Part shown: in pieces, positions 1 to 10,984 of the stretch | Layout: every line of letters begins with the position of its first letter | How positions within the stretch are numbered: position 1 is the first letter of the stretch | Origin: Leptasterias polaris | Taxonomy: Eukaryota > Echinodermata > Asteroidea > Forcipulatida > Asteriidae | Length of the DNA stretch: 64,000 nt | Direction of reading: 5' to 3' | NCBI GenBank assembly: GCA_037783415.1 | Contig: JAZGTN010000073.1 | Location: forward strand, 3,100,001 to 3,164,000 | Position numbers and translations under genes: made by a program | The notes under the pieces: model-generated | Seen by the model: the letters and a program-made list of their open reading frames with translations, nothing else | What the model was told of the DNA's origin: nothing | The model's database searches: none

Positions 1-247
1 TGCTATGTCACATGGTTCGGGGCAAGCTTTTGTATAGCAACCTCCAGATGAGCAAACCCTGGTACCATTGTGCCATACACATCCATTCAGAATTGTGTAT
101 GGGTGTTCACCGTCTCTTACGTAACTAAGCAAAAGCTTGCCCCTAATCATGTGACATAGCAACTGTCTCGATAGTCTGAGGAATTCAAATTTAAGCGGTA
201 ACTTGTGACTAAACAAGTCATTGTACCAGACATTATTCAAATGTAAC
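1..247. repeat. Truncated copy of palindromic MITE (family of 3980-4344)
   Basis: This copy is cut by the window edge. It matches the element at 3980-4344 but with the central loop in the opposite orientation, as expected when a near-perfect palindrome inserts either way round. It ends with the same terminal word, gtaactcgcaaatggctta. No coding potential of its own is seen; the short reading frame in its arm is a by-product of the palindrome. Confidence 0.8.
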
Positions 248-260
248 TCGCAAATGGCTT

Positions 261-959
261 ATTACCTACACATGGATCTTTCTCATTGTAACAACCTTCT
301 CTCCTTCCTGTGTCAATAGAGGGCGGATGGGATGAAAATGCAACTGATTTTAAGCTGAAACTCTCGAGTTGATCTTCTGTCTTCATTCTCAAGGAATTTG
401 AATGTTATGTTTTGTTTTATTTTGCTTTGTTAAGTTCTTATAACTCGCTCTGTCATGGTTTGTGCACTATATATAGGCTGCAATATGACGTAAAATTGAT
501 TAGTGAACAACGCGTCTGCGTTTTCTGAGCGCTTGATGCGACTGGAAGCCAAAATGCAATTTGCCTATAAAGGGAACTGTCTATACAGCCAAACAAAATA
601 AATTACATTGGTTAAAGGCCTTTCCAACCAACAGTGCAAACATTCATTAATGCAAGTCTCGCAGAAATGTTCGACTTTGCCCGATATTTTGTAAGGTCTA
701 TTTATAGGAACTGACGTCATCTATACCTTGAGACTCCAACCGTGCCTTTTACCAGATCTGATGACACTTATAAATGATAACAAAATAATTATGTACAAAA
801 AGGGTTAATGTGTAACTACGCCATATTGACGGAGCAAATTCTCAACAGTTCATGCGTACATTATACTCAGTTTTCTGTTTAGCAAAGCCTGACGTCGCGA
901 CACACCCGTCTAGATAGTATAGGCCTACAGCGTGACTTCACCTAGATTCGGGCTTGAAA
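261..959. repeat. Copy 1 of ~0.7 kb direct duplication
   Basis: About 699 bp here match 2180-2892 almost base for base in the same orientation. The visible differences are a few substitutions and a 12-bp indel. Both copies contain a perfect CRE-like octamer TGACGTCA (712-719 here) and an ATATATAGGCTGCAATATGACGTAA-type segment related to the MITE at 49840-50070. I could not recognise TG...CA ends, a primer-binding site or coding sequence between the copies, so I treat this as a segmental duplication or paired repeat rather than LTRs. Confidence 0.75.
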
Positions 960-2179
960 GTGTTGCAATGATCGAGCCGTTAAAACTTTAAAACACAAAC
1001 AAACACAAACACCCTCACAAAAAGCAATGAGAAAACCCAAACCCTCGCATAGCCTTGTATTCAAAGTTAAGATAGTGAACATAACTTTCCATCCAATCCG
1101 GACTTTTCTTTATAGGCAATGTACAAAGAAAAAACATAAAAGCAGCTCCATTTATAGAGAAAATGCATGCAAAGGACAAAAGGATAATTTGTTATACTAT
1201 AATTTTTTTCTTTTTCTTTTATTTATTTAACCCCATACGAACTTTTTATTTTAAAACTTTCGGTTTTTGATTAATCTAAACAGATCTTTTTTTCTAAATT
1301 GCTCTGCATTTTAGAATTTTGTTCACAGGACTGTCTGTATAAGTACATTTGACCTTGGGTAAAACAATTTAAACGTTTTTGTTGTTGTATTTTTGCGGGA
1401 ATTTTTCAACAACAAATATTATTGTCCACATATTTTTTCCCTCCCAAGATATTATTGGTAGTTATGTATCACTTGATGGTGTGAAATGCATTGTTGGAAT
1501 TCAAAATGAACACCATTGTCTGGTGGCAATCTTGGGTTTTGTGTTTTCAGCACGTATTTAGGGGTTCAAACTATTATAACATTGTTTTATTTTTATAAAA
1601 GGAATATTTTTAATATCCAAATTTCTAATTTTTAATTCAATTTGTTTGCAAGTGGCAGGAGGTTTGAGTTATACTTGTGAGTACTTTTGAATATTTATCA
1701 CTTGCCAATAGTTGCTGTAGAAAAGCATATTTGGTGTGAAACAGCACCCTCTATTAAAATGAATTGGGGTGGGGGGGGGGGGGCTACCTTATACCCATCA
1801 AACGGAACTTTCTTTTGCAACGTCACAGCCCGAGTTTTTGCCAACCCAGGTTGGAAAAGTATGGAAAGCCATAACTGAAAATCAAAAACAGATTGCCACA
1901 GTTTGTAGCAGTGTTACACAAATATTCAAAAATAGTGTTGAATTTATTGGAAACAAATCAACCAATCATGGAAGGTATTTTCGTTCATGAATCTTTACAG
2001 AAAATGTTGAATTTGGTCACAACATTTTTTAACACGATTGAATGTTTTGCTAACATTCGGCCGTCCATGCCAACCGGCGCACTTTGTTTATCAACAAAAG
2101 AAAGGTCTATTGGTCATAGGTGTGTAGGCCCTCGATGTTCAACTTTGAATTGCGTTCATTTCTGCTTGCCGCACAAACA
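960..2179. other. Spacer between duplication copies, no gene recognised
   Basis: The sequence is AT-rich and has a poly-G run near 1767-1783. The short open frames here show no recognisable domain and no consistent splice context. I see no RNA gene. Confidence 0.5.
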
Positions 2180-2892
2180 ATTACCTACACATGGAATCTT
2201 TCTCATTGTAACAACCTTCTCTCCTTCCTGTGTCAATAGAGGGCGGATGGGATGAAAATGCAACTGATTTTAAGCTGAAACTCTCGAGTTGATCTTCTGT
2301 CTTCATTCTCAAGAAATTTGAATGTTATGTTTTGTTTTATTTTGCTTTGTTAAGTTCTTATAACTCGCTCTGTCATGGTTTGTGCACTATATATAGGCTG
2401 CAATATGACCTAAAATTGATTAGTGAACAACGCGTCTGCGTTTTCTGAGCGCTTCATGCGACTGTAAGCCAAAATGCAATTTGCCTATAAAGATGGCGTC
2501 TATCGGGAACTGTCTATACAGCCAAACAAAATAAATTACATTGGTTAAAGGCCTTTCCAACCAACAGTGCAAACATTCATTAATGCAAGTCTCGCAGAAA
2601 TGTTCGACTTTGCGCGATATTTTGTAAGGTCTATTTATAGGAACTGACGTCATCTATACCTTTAGACTCCAACCGTGCCTTTTACCAGATCTGATGACAC
2701 TTATAAATGATAGCAAAATAATTATGTACAAAAAGGGTTAATGTGTAACTACGACATATTGACGGAGCAAATTCTCAACAGTTCATGCGTACATTATACT
2801 CAGTTTTCTGTTTAGCAAAGCCTGACGTCGCGACACACCCGTCTAGATAGTATAGGCCTACAGCGTGACTTCACCTAGATTCGGGCTTGAAA
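2180..2892. repeat. Copy 2 of ~0.7 kb direct duplication
   Basis: This is the partner of 261-959. It carries the extra 12 bp (ATGGCGTCTATC) missing from copy 1 and its own CRE-like TGACGTCA at 2645-2652. Flanking DNA on both sides is unrelated to that of copy 1. Confidence 0.75.
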
Positions 2893-3578
2893 TCGTCAGG
2901 TAAGACAGTGCTGATAATTCTAAATTCATTTGGCGGTACTGGGGTGGTCAACACGTCAAAAAGTACCCTCAAAATTGTTGTTGTTTTGTAGAATACTGTA
3001 TTTTTTTGGTATACCGGTCGCGGACTGCTGTTTATACTCCAGAAACGTTAGCTGCTCGAGAGCTCTCCCCATCATCTAACCAACACTAACAACATTATAA
3101 TATATAAAGTTACAACAAAATTCAAACTGAGATTTTAAAAAGACTCGGGTCAAAAATAGATTTTTTCCCCCTCTTAAAATGGCGGATAAAGCAACGGCTG
3201 CGGCTAAATATCCAAGCCATTATGCATTGAATTATAGTACATCATTTATAGCAACATCCTTTTATAGCCGTAGCTGTAGTTGCCAAGTCAGATACAGTCT
3301 TGTTCAAAATATTGTAACCAAGTCCCTGGGAGGTAACAAATTGTTTGGTACTTTTTGTGTGTGAGTTTTGTAGCTTTGCATTCTCTTATAGTGAGCTTGA
3401 CAATGAAAAACTGTTCAGTTTCGTCAGAGGAAATGAAAACAACTGTAATGGGCCGGGGCTAATTAAAACAAAATCCCCAATGTTGGATTCGACCCACTGA
3501 GTAAGGCAGTACCAATCGTATGTAAACATTTTAATATGTGGAAAAGTTAAATTCTGAAGACCGTTGCTCATGATCACA
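2893..3578. other. Upstream region of MS4A-like gene
   Basis: No recognisable coding exon is seen. A short ATG frame begins at 3179 in an AATGGCGG context but resembles no family. A possible acceptor, ATCACAG, lies just before 3580, so a 5' non-coding exon of the downstream gene may lie in or beyond this stretch. Confidence 0.4.
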
Positions 3579-3598
3579 GGTCAAGTTGGTCGGAGAAG

Positions 3599-6500
3599 AT
3601 GCAAATAAACACAGGCCAAGTCACCGGCTCACCGGCTGCCTATCCCCCCATGCATCCCCAGCAGCATGGTGTATTCCAACAACCTGGATACGTCGTTGGT
3701 GCAGGCCAGCAATTGCAGCAGCCGCCTAACTTGATCCCGGAACCGCCACGTCGTGACTACTCCCGTCCGATGATTATTCTCAACTCGATACAGATTGCTA
3801 ATACTGTGCTGAACGTTAGCTTCGGAATCGCGGAGATTTGTTTAGGGAGTATACTAGCGTTCGTTGGTATTCCAATATGGGCCCCTCTTTGCGTAAGTTT
3901 TTCTGTACAAAGTGAAATCGCTGGGAGGGGGAGGGGGATAATTGGGGCTAAATGCCCCAAGTTTCTCTCTTTGCTCCCCAATAAGCCATTTGCGAGTTAC
4001 ATTTGAATAATGTCTGGTACAATGACTTGTTTAGTCACAAGTTACCGCTTAAATTTGAATTCCTCAGACTATCGAGACAGTTGCTATGTCACATGATTAG
4101 GGGCAAGCTTTTGCTTAGTTACGTAAGAGACGGTGAACACCCATACACAATTCTGAATGGATGTGTATGGCACAATGGTACCAGGGTTTGCTCATCTGGA
4201 GGTTGCTATACAAAAGCTTGCCCCGAACCATGTGACATAGCAACTGTCTCGATAGTCTGAGGAATTCAAATTTAAGCGGTAACTTGTGACTAAACAAGTC
4301 ATTGTACCAGACATTATTCAAATGTAACTCGCAAATGGCTTATTTGCACCACGATTCCCATCTCAATTTTCCCCCGATGACAGAAATTGAATTTAACCCC
4401 AAACCATTGCATCCACATTAAGTCAATAATCTCTAACCCCCAACCCTAACCTTATCAGGAGTTTTAATTAGCTCCACCAAAAAAAGCCAACTAGCCCAAC
4501 ATAGTTTAAGGATTAATGTTTTCCCTTAAATTGAGTATAGTGAATTACTCCTAATATTATTGACCTTAAAAACCTACTTGGTAAGAAGCACTGCAGGAAG
4601 ATTGGCAGGAATGAAATAACTGCATATTATAGGTACTTTCCAAAGCCACGTAACTTTCCTTTCATTAACGTGTAATTGTTTTGTTCCTTTCTTTCTCACC
4701 GCTGTTTTAGTTTTACCTGCCAGCCGGAATCCTCGGCGTGTTGTCCGGGAAGATTCAGTCTCAGCGAAGATGTTTGGTAAGTTATACAGACGTCGAGGTA
4801 TAGATTGTTTGGCAGAGCTGTAAACAGAGGGAGTTGCGACAAAGGGTTGCGTTTTTACGGTCGTAACCGATAACTGTTTCGGTTGAAATGACCATTGGTC
4901 ACTGGAAAAAATTACTGAAACAGTCAGTAGTTACAGCTGCCAAAAAACGCACCCATGAGGGGATAATTATTCTTCGTTGTCACGAGGTTGCTGGATGGAC
5001 CAAATTTCCGGTGTGATGTCTAGTCTGGCACCATGTGTGCTCGCTTGCGTTTTTTAGTTTTTTGTTTTTTTTGCTTTTGATTAGTTTTTACCGAAAAAGG
5101 CTTCTGATCGCAAGTTATTGCAACTCTCTCAATATACATCACAAGAGCGTGGTATCCTTAAAGAGAACCACCGTTGAGGGCATGCACCTTTCCTTTTGAA
5201 GGGAAGACGGTTTTTGCAATAAATAAACAACAACAACAACAGCAACAACAATAACAGCAACAACAACGACAACAATCTTTTTCTTTCTCTTTCTTTGTCT
5301 TAGGCTGTAGGATGCCTGATCATGTGTATCCTTGCCGCCATAAATGCCTTTTCCGTCTTAATTGTTGAATGCCTCCAAGCAGCTCAAGCCTATTACAGCT
5401 TCTATTATTGCGACTATTACCACACTGGTAATAGTTACTACTGCAGTGAGGGGATAGTGGTATGTATTAGCTTTCTGCTAGAGCTTGCGGCCTTTCACTT
5501 TCGTATTATAATCTGTGTACATAGTGTAGTGTTGTGACGTAGAATAGTGAGTAACATGTCTTTTGTGTAATAAATCACTCAAGCGTGCCCGCGGCCTGCG
5601 GCCCTCTCCCGCTGCTGGCCAACGTCTCTTGATCTCATCACTGACCCTGTTGTCCTGTCCGGGTTGCAAGCGGCGCGAGGCTCAATAGGAAGAGTCCTGT
5701 ATAGGGTATAGCTTTTTTTTTAAATTGATGATATCCAATACAGTATTGCCTGAAATAGCGCCCTCTTGTGGATTAATCTTCACTGAAATCGTGAGTTAGG
5801 GCGTGTGCTAATCCGGGGGGGGGGGGGGGGGGGGGGGTTTACGTGGATGGTGAAGAAAAATAACTGCGATCTCAGACTTGAAATCTGAATCACGTTTATT
5901 TGCATGTCTTGTACCTAGAATGCACGCCGTGCAGTTTCCATCATGTCAGCCTTGGTCGCCCTGCTCGAGTTCGTGGTGTCCATAGTCGCATCGGCTTACT
6001 GCTGCATGGTAATCGGCTCTACCCGAACGCAGGCCCAACCGATGACAATGGTTAGTTTGTTCATTTATTTATATAATCATGTTTGTGTAACTCCTACCAT
6101 GTTGATATCAAATCATACCGTTCATAGTGTTTAATTTACACCACAAATATCACAGAACATGCATCTCTGTTGAATTGAACACTCAATCACACCAATTAAG
6201 GGTTGATAGATTTTAACACTTAACACAAACAGTATTAATTAAATACATTAAATAATTATGTATAAATATATTTTTCATTAACGGTAACAAATAATTCTGT
6301 AATTATTGTTTTGATCATCAGGTTTATACTACAACGACAGCTACGCCAATGGGTGCTTACAATATCAGTCCACCTCCACAACTCGTAGCTCCACAACAGC
6401 GTAAGTGAAAAGCAACAACATTCAATCAGTCATCAAGCCTCTCAAACAGCCCGACCGACATTTGTCTGTGTCTGTTACCCTTATGGTTGTCTTGTCCTTT

Positions 6501-7248
6501 TGTAAAGGCATACCTTACTCAAGCTTTTGCTTTTTAGGTCTTGCCTCTCGTCTATGGCCTCAATACAAGTGTAGCTTTATCTTTTATATTGAACCATGCC
6601 ATGATGAGAAATAAATGTTACTGAATGAAAATGACATACAGACAGCCCGCCCACCCAACAAACAAACAGACAAGCAAGCAAGCAAACACCCCCAAAACAG
6701 ACAAGCGGCCTTTTCTCAAACCTTGCTTATTAACCACATGCATAATGTTTGTAAAAAAAGAAAATTGTAATGAAATAAAAATAAATCAAGTCTGGATGGT
6801 GGTTGGTCAAATCTTCATCAGAGGCATGATAGGCCGTTTGCGAAACCACAACCTTAAGCTTTAAGCCCTGTACATTGTACTCAGATCTTCTGATGGAATC
6901 TTTGTTTAACAAAAAAATAATGGGTGTCATGGCCGAGTGGTTTAGATCATCGGATTCAAGTTCTGGTGGTTTAGTCATCGGGGTGTGGGTTCGAGTCCCG
7001 GTCGTGACGCTTGTGTCCTTGAGCAAGACACTTCGCTATAATTGCTTCTCTTCACCCAGGGGTATATATTATGGGTACCTGCGAGGGTAGAGGTTGATAT
7101 TGTGTTTGAAAAAGCCTTCTGAACGCCACGGCAGCTCGGGCTGTATACTCCCCAGGGAGCTGAGAAAGATTAAAGGAATGTTATTGGCCCAATGAACTAA
7201 TGTAAAGCGCATTGAGACGTTATTGTGAAATGCGCTATATAAGAACTG

Positions 7249-7280
<32 letters not shown>

Positions 7281-7869
7281 CTAAACCCTGGCGCCCGGAA
7301 AATGAATTAAACCAAAAGTTGTAATTCAAAAGGAGATCAAATTAAACAAAAAGTGGAATAGTAAGCCAATGACACAGGACGTTATAAAATCCATTGTTTA
7401 TTTCAAACTTGAATCCTCGATTCTGATTGGTCAATATAATCCATAGTTTATTATCTTTAATCAAACTTGAAGCTTCGGTTCTCATTGGTCAATATAATCC
7501 ACAGTTTATATATTATCCTCAATCAAACCTGAATCCTCGATTCTCATTGGTCCACCCATAGCAACAAGAGGTGTAATAATCACACAGCCCATGTCGGCAT
7601 CCCATGGGGCACAGATGTGCTGTATTTTTCCGTGTTACACTCGCACTTGTGGGATAGCTGACAATACTCTAATTACACTGTTCATCCAAAAAATCGCAAC
7701 TTTATTTAGTATTTCCTTTTTTCACATCGTCGTTTTATTTTTTTATTTCGCAGAGTATACTCCTTACCCTGGAGTCATGCCCGCCGCTGGGGGCGCTGCA
7801 GGAGGAGACGCCACAGTTCAGCTGCCACCACCGAGCTACAACCAAGCTTCTCTTCCAACCAAGAATTAA
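3599..7869 (+). CDS. MS4A/CD20-like four-pass membrane protein, six exons
   Basis: The coding exons are 3599-3892, 4711-4776, 5304-5459, 5919-6050, 6322-6400 and 7754-7869. All have GT/AG borders; the first four introns are phase 0 and the last is phase 1. Together they encode 280 aa. Residues 1-57 are a Pro/Gln-rich cytoplasmic N-tail. Four hydrophobic segments follow at about 60-90, 99-115, 121-145 and 179-205, with a Tyr/Cys-rich extracellular loop (YYCDYY...YYC) before the fourth. The stretch IPIWAPLC-FYLPAGILGVLSGK matches the family signature around TM1/TM2 of MS4A proteins (G.P.W..I.F..SG.LS). The C-tail (217-280) is Pro-rich and ends near LPPPSYN, a PPxY motif that in other proteins binds WW domains of NEDD4-type ubiquitin ligases. 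MS4A proteins act as plasma-membrane or endosomal adaptors or channels, but the ligand of this one cannot be inferred. The start is the first in-frame ATG after a possible 5'UTR acceptor. Intron 1 holds a palindromic MITE and intron 5 a tRNA-type SINE. Family assignment is fairly secure; orthology to a given human member is not. Confidence 0.85.
3980..4344. mobile_element. Palindromic MITE, ~365 bp, in intron 1
   Basis: Near-perfect inverted arms of about 115 bp start AATAAGCCATTTGCGAGTTAC and end with its complement, around a ~125 bp unique loop containing GGGGCAAGCTTTTG and its inverted copy. The dinucleotide TA stands just inside both ends, so a TA target duplication (Tc1/mariner-like) is possible. 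There is no transposase. A second copy, inverted and truncated, is at 1-247. Confidence 0.85.
5219..5276. repeat. (CAA)n microsatellite
   Basis: An imperfect CAA/CAG/AAT triplet array lies in intron 2 of the MS4A-like gene, directly after AATAAATAAA. That context looks like the A-rich tail of an old retroposon. Confidence 0.8.
5815..5837. repeat. Poly-G tract, 23 bp
   Basis: An uninterrupted G run lies in intron 3, next to a segment (GATCTCAGACTTGAAATC) that recurs inverted at about 42180-42210. Similar G or C runs recur across the window and are likely repeat-borne. Such tracts can form G-quadruplexes and are also prone to length error in assembly. Confidence 0.8.
6922..7280 (+). mobile_element. 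tRNA-derived SINE (family A), copy 1
   Basis: It begins GGGTGTCATGGCCGAGTGG, a tRNA-Leu/Ser-like A box, and has a B box GGTTCGAGTCC at 6988-6998. A body containing CTCCCCAGGGAGCTGAGAAAG follows, then a 3' end GCGCTATATAAGAACTGG and an (ATT)n tail. It lies in intron 5 of the MS4A-like gene. Copies are at 50738-51090 (+) and 58833-59195 (-). It is a pol III-type retroposon, not a functional tRNA gene. Confidence 0.9.
7388..7560. repeat. Three-unit ~60 bp tandem repeat with ATTGGTC boxes
   Basis: Three units carry TCAAACTTGAATCCTCGATTCTgATTGGTC-type sequence, with ATTGG at 7426, 7484 and 7546. Each contains an inverted CCAAT box (ATTGG). They sit in intron 5; any enhancer role is inference. Confidence 0.75.
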
Positions 7870-8113
7870 AACGCCACCCAACTTCGAATGTCTCTTGAAA
7901 TCAAAGAGATTGCTTAACAATTTAATTCGTGTTTTTTTGCAGTGATAGTCATATTCATTTGTGAAGGAAAGAGAGTGTTTGTCCTCAATGTTGACAGCAA
8001 ACTTAGCTACGCATGGCAGGCGCGTTATAGACTGTGCAGTTGTAAAGTGTGCAGTGCAACTTAGGGTGATATCAATGACACCATTGGTGTTGCCACATAT
8101 AGATAACGAGGAG

Positions 8114-8119
8114 AATAAA
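8114..8119 (+). promoter_or_regulatory. Candidate poly(A) signal of MS4A-like gene
   Basis: AATAAA lies 245 bp after the stop codon at 7869 and is the first good hexamer I see downstream. The following 200 bp contain several GGTGTTA/TAACACC words of unknown meaning. Confidence 0.4.
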
Positions 8120-8563
8120 AATTAACATGTCAGGGTGTTAAAATTACACAAATGTTATTGATTTTGCAGAAATTTGTGTTGTTTTAACACCGTATGGTGT
8201 AAATTTTGATTCCTTTTTTTATATCTTTATGTGAGAACACCATGGTGTCGATGTTAACACCTCGGTCTTTGCATGTGTGCTTACACGGTGTTAATATTGT
8301 GTGATTCTGTTTACCTCGCACACAAGTACTGCAAAGGAACTCAACGGTTCCCCCAAATCGTTTGAACACACTTACACTTGCAAGATTGAACTCTGTAGAA
8401 TTGCAAACAATTTTTTTGCAAGCAAAACTTATAAATGTATTATTACTAGTCATAATTATCAACAAGAAAATTTCTTTAAAAAGATGAAAGTAAGTTTTAG
8501 TTAGTTGCTGTTTTCTCTGGTAGGCTACCTGTGTATTTTACTGTTGACTGTACTCTGCTAGTC

Positions 8564-9809
8564 TTTAGAGGATCTGTACAACACTGGTAAGATTGAACAT
8601 ATAAATTTTCACAGATTTGCACATAACTTACATATCTAGTGTACAGATATTGTCACTGGTGGAAAACTTCCCTTGAAATAATTTTGCTTGAAATGCTATA
8701 GTTTTTAAGAAATGATTAAAACATCTTGTCTTTATCACTGGTGATAAGTCCGATGCTTGAAAACAGTTAGACCCAGTAACTGGGGCGCTGTACTCCTTTT
8801 TTAAAAATTTTGGCATCATCGGTCGTATTAGCGCCCCAGGAAGGCGTTGCACATATCAACGGGAATCCCTGATATCGCATCATTTTGAATACGGAAGCCA
8901 CACAAAATGCCTCAGAACGACAAAAATCACCAACAAAATAGCTTTAAAAACGGCCACTGGCTTCTTGATATGTCTAAGATGCAACAACAGGTATTTAAAT
9001 GTACTCACGATTTTGTTTTGTGCTGAAATTTTACGTTTTTTGTCAAGTCGATCGGAGAAAATGGCGATCCTGCTCTAAGCAGGATCGGGTCAACTAGTAT
9101 GAGCTGCGACTTTTTCATCGTCGCGATGCATTCTGGGTAGTAGATTTAATCAAAGACTGTTTGCAGCGAGTGCACACAGTGTGGGCAATGTATTCGTCGA
9201 TGGGGCGCGTGTTGTGATGGGAAAGGATGGTGCACTCGCTGCAAACAGTCGTTGATTAAATCTACTACCCAGAATGCATCGCGACGATGAAAAAGTCGCA
9301 GCTCATACTAGTTGACCCGATCCTGCTTAGAGCAGGATCGCCATTTTCTCCGATCGACTTGACAAAAAACGTAAAATTTCAGCACAAAACAAAATCGTGA
9401 GTACATTTAAATACCTGTTGTTGCATCTTAGACATATCAAGAAGCCAGTGGCCGTTTTTAAAGCTATTTTGTTGGTGATTTTTGTCGTTCTGAGGCATTT
9501 TGTGTGGCTTCCGTATTCAAAATGATGCGATATCAGGGATTCCCGTTGATATGTGCAACGCCTTTCTGGGGCGCTAATACGACCGATGATGCCAAAAAAA
9601 AATTTTAAGGAGTACAGCGCCCCAGTTACTGGGTCTAGAAAACAGTGAAAACATATCATGGGGGTTTTCACTGTTTTCTCATGACTCATGACCGATTTAT
9701 ATAGCTTAAACTTTCACAGGTTTGTTATTTGATTTAGGCCTATATGTTGGGTCACATCAAGTGTGGATACTGGTCTTTGACACTAACCCATGTTGTACAC
9801 ACCCTTTAA
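8564..9809. mobile_element. TTAA-type MITE copy, split by a foldback insertion
   Basis: The two halves (8564-8760 and 9647-9809) align with the elements at 49384-49746 and 59942-60290: ...CTGTACAACACTGGTAAGATTGAA...TTTCACAGGTTTGTTATTT...CCATGTTGTACA... The family has inverted ends and TTAA at its borders, suggesting a piggyBac-like target preference, which is inference. A foldback element (8769-9638) has inserted in the middle of this copy. Confidence 0.75.
8769..9638. mobile_element. Foldback element, ~870 bp, flanked by 8-bp TSD
   Basis: Inverted arms of about 390 bp start TAGACCCAGTAACTGGGGCG, and only a ~65 bp centre near 9170-9235 is unpaired. The octamer AAAACAGT stands directly outside both ends (8761-8768 and 9639-9646), as expected for a target-site duplication. 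An 8-bp TSD suits the hAT superfamily, though P and Merlin elements cannot be excluded. There is no transposase; the ORFs inside are mirror images of the arms. Confidence 0.85.
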
Positions 9810-9815
9810 AGGATA

Positions 9816-10499
9816 TTTTAAACTATATATATATATACCCTGCGAGAAGCGGATATTTTGTGATTTGCCCCGTGGAACGGATGTGCTCACGCGGTAGGCA
9901 TATTATGTAATTAGTGAAATTGACACATGAAACAGCCACAGGGTAAAAAGAAACAGTAACCAGTAACCAGGTCACCTATATATACCCTGAGGGTATTTCT
10001 GGGTCAGGATTGTAAACAAACAGCTCTGGTTTCCATTCACAGACATATGACATAGAGCGTGTGTGCATGCAATAGCGGCAATTTTTGTACACAAAGGATT
10101 GCCGCCTTGGCGCATACCCACTTTGTGTCAGCTGGCTTACCCGGTGAACGACCTCTAGAGCAAAATCGGTTCAGCCATTTTGTTAAGGGGTGTTCAGGGT
10201 TGGATGGAAATTAAGTTCAGCGAAAAAAAAAATTTAAAAGGTGTTTTAATTAACATTAGAAAAAGCGCCTACCGCTTGAAGCCGGTCGCTACTCCCAGTA
10301 ATGAAAAAATTGAAGGAGGCTTTACTGTTGTAGAAGCGCCTGGATGGGGATTGGATTGATGTTTTAGTTTCCACACTGCGACCCATGAAAGACAGTGTTG
10401 CATTTCCGATCGGAATGAAGAATTTCTGAAAACTTCTGTGAAGTGTCTGATTTATAAATGTTGCTGAAGTGTTACTTTGAGATAATATTGTGAATACCT
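9816..10499. other. No gene seen
   Basis: The stretch contains a short TATATA run, a duplicated word near 9955-9975 (AACAGTAACCAGTAACCAG) and otherwise unremarkable sequence. No exon, RNA gene or element ends were recognised. Confidence 0.45.
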
Positions 10500-10875
10500 T
10501 TGGTATATTAAAAGGGTCTGTTTACGTTAGGTAATGACTCTGAAAATGAATGGCCATAAAAACTGACTTGGTAAGAAGTACAGCAGCTTTGGGTAGTATA
10601 ATGCATTTTGAGAAACTTTTCACTTCGAAGTTCTACGGTTGTGGAAAAATATATCACTTTTAATCCCCCCAAATTTGAATCTGAGAAGCGTTACGGTTGT
10701 AACGCCTCTCAGATTGTTTATTCCTATGGGGTATTCTTCCAGAGCGTGGAAGTTTCGCTCCGGTTTTTCAGTGGTATCTCAGAAACGCGACTACCTTTTG
10801 AAGTGACATTTTCACAGGTTAGTTTCATTGTATATGCAAACATTGTTATAGGATTAACACAACCAGTAGGCTCAA
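10500..10875. repeat. Dispersed repeat (family R10), copy 1
   Basis: The block carries CAAATTTGAATCTGAGAA..., CTCAGATTGTTTATTCC and TTTTCACAGGTTAGTTTCATTG. It matches 45530-45895, and in part 39430-39660 and about 4551-4640. No open frame is conserved among the copies, so it is probably a non-autonomous DNA element of unknown class. Confidence 0.65.
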
Positions 10876-10887
10876 ATTACCAAGCGT

Positions 10888-10946
10888 CTGAGTCGAACGT
10901 GATGACCTTGAAGGATGCACCATCAAGGTCATCACGTTCGACTCAG
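10888..10946. repeat. Perfect 24-bp inverted repeat with 11-nt loop
   Basis: Bases 10888-10911 (CTGAGTCG...CCTTGA) are exactly complementary to 10923-10946, separated by AGGATGCACCA. The hairpin abuts the end of the family-R10 repeat. Perfect pairing implies recent origin or selection. No flanking precursor features for a microRNA are obvious. Confidence 0.8.
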
Positions 10947-10984
10947 TGGAGTCTTTTTCGAACGTTCACTGGGTCGGAATAAAT

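Noticed and set aside
261..2892. Duplicated 0.7 kb blocks as LTRs of a short retrotransposon
   Set aside because: No TG/CA ends, target duplication, primer-binding site or coding remnant between the copies.
6922..7000. tRNA-Leu/Ser gene candidate
   Set aside because: The box A and B match is good, but there is no closed acceptor stem or CCA-ready end, and the sequence continues into a SINE body and (ATT)n tail seen in three copies.
8628..9689. 120- and 74-residue minus-strand frames
   Set aside because: The two frames are near-identical mirror products of the foldback arms and have no domain.
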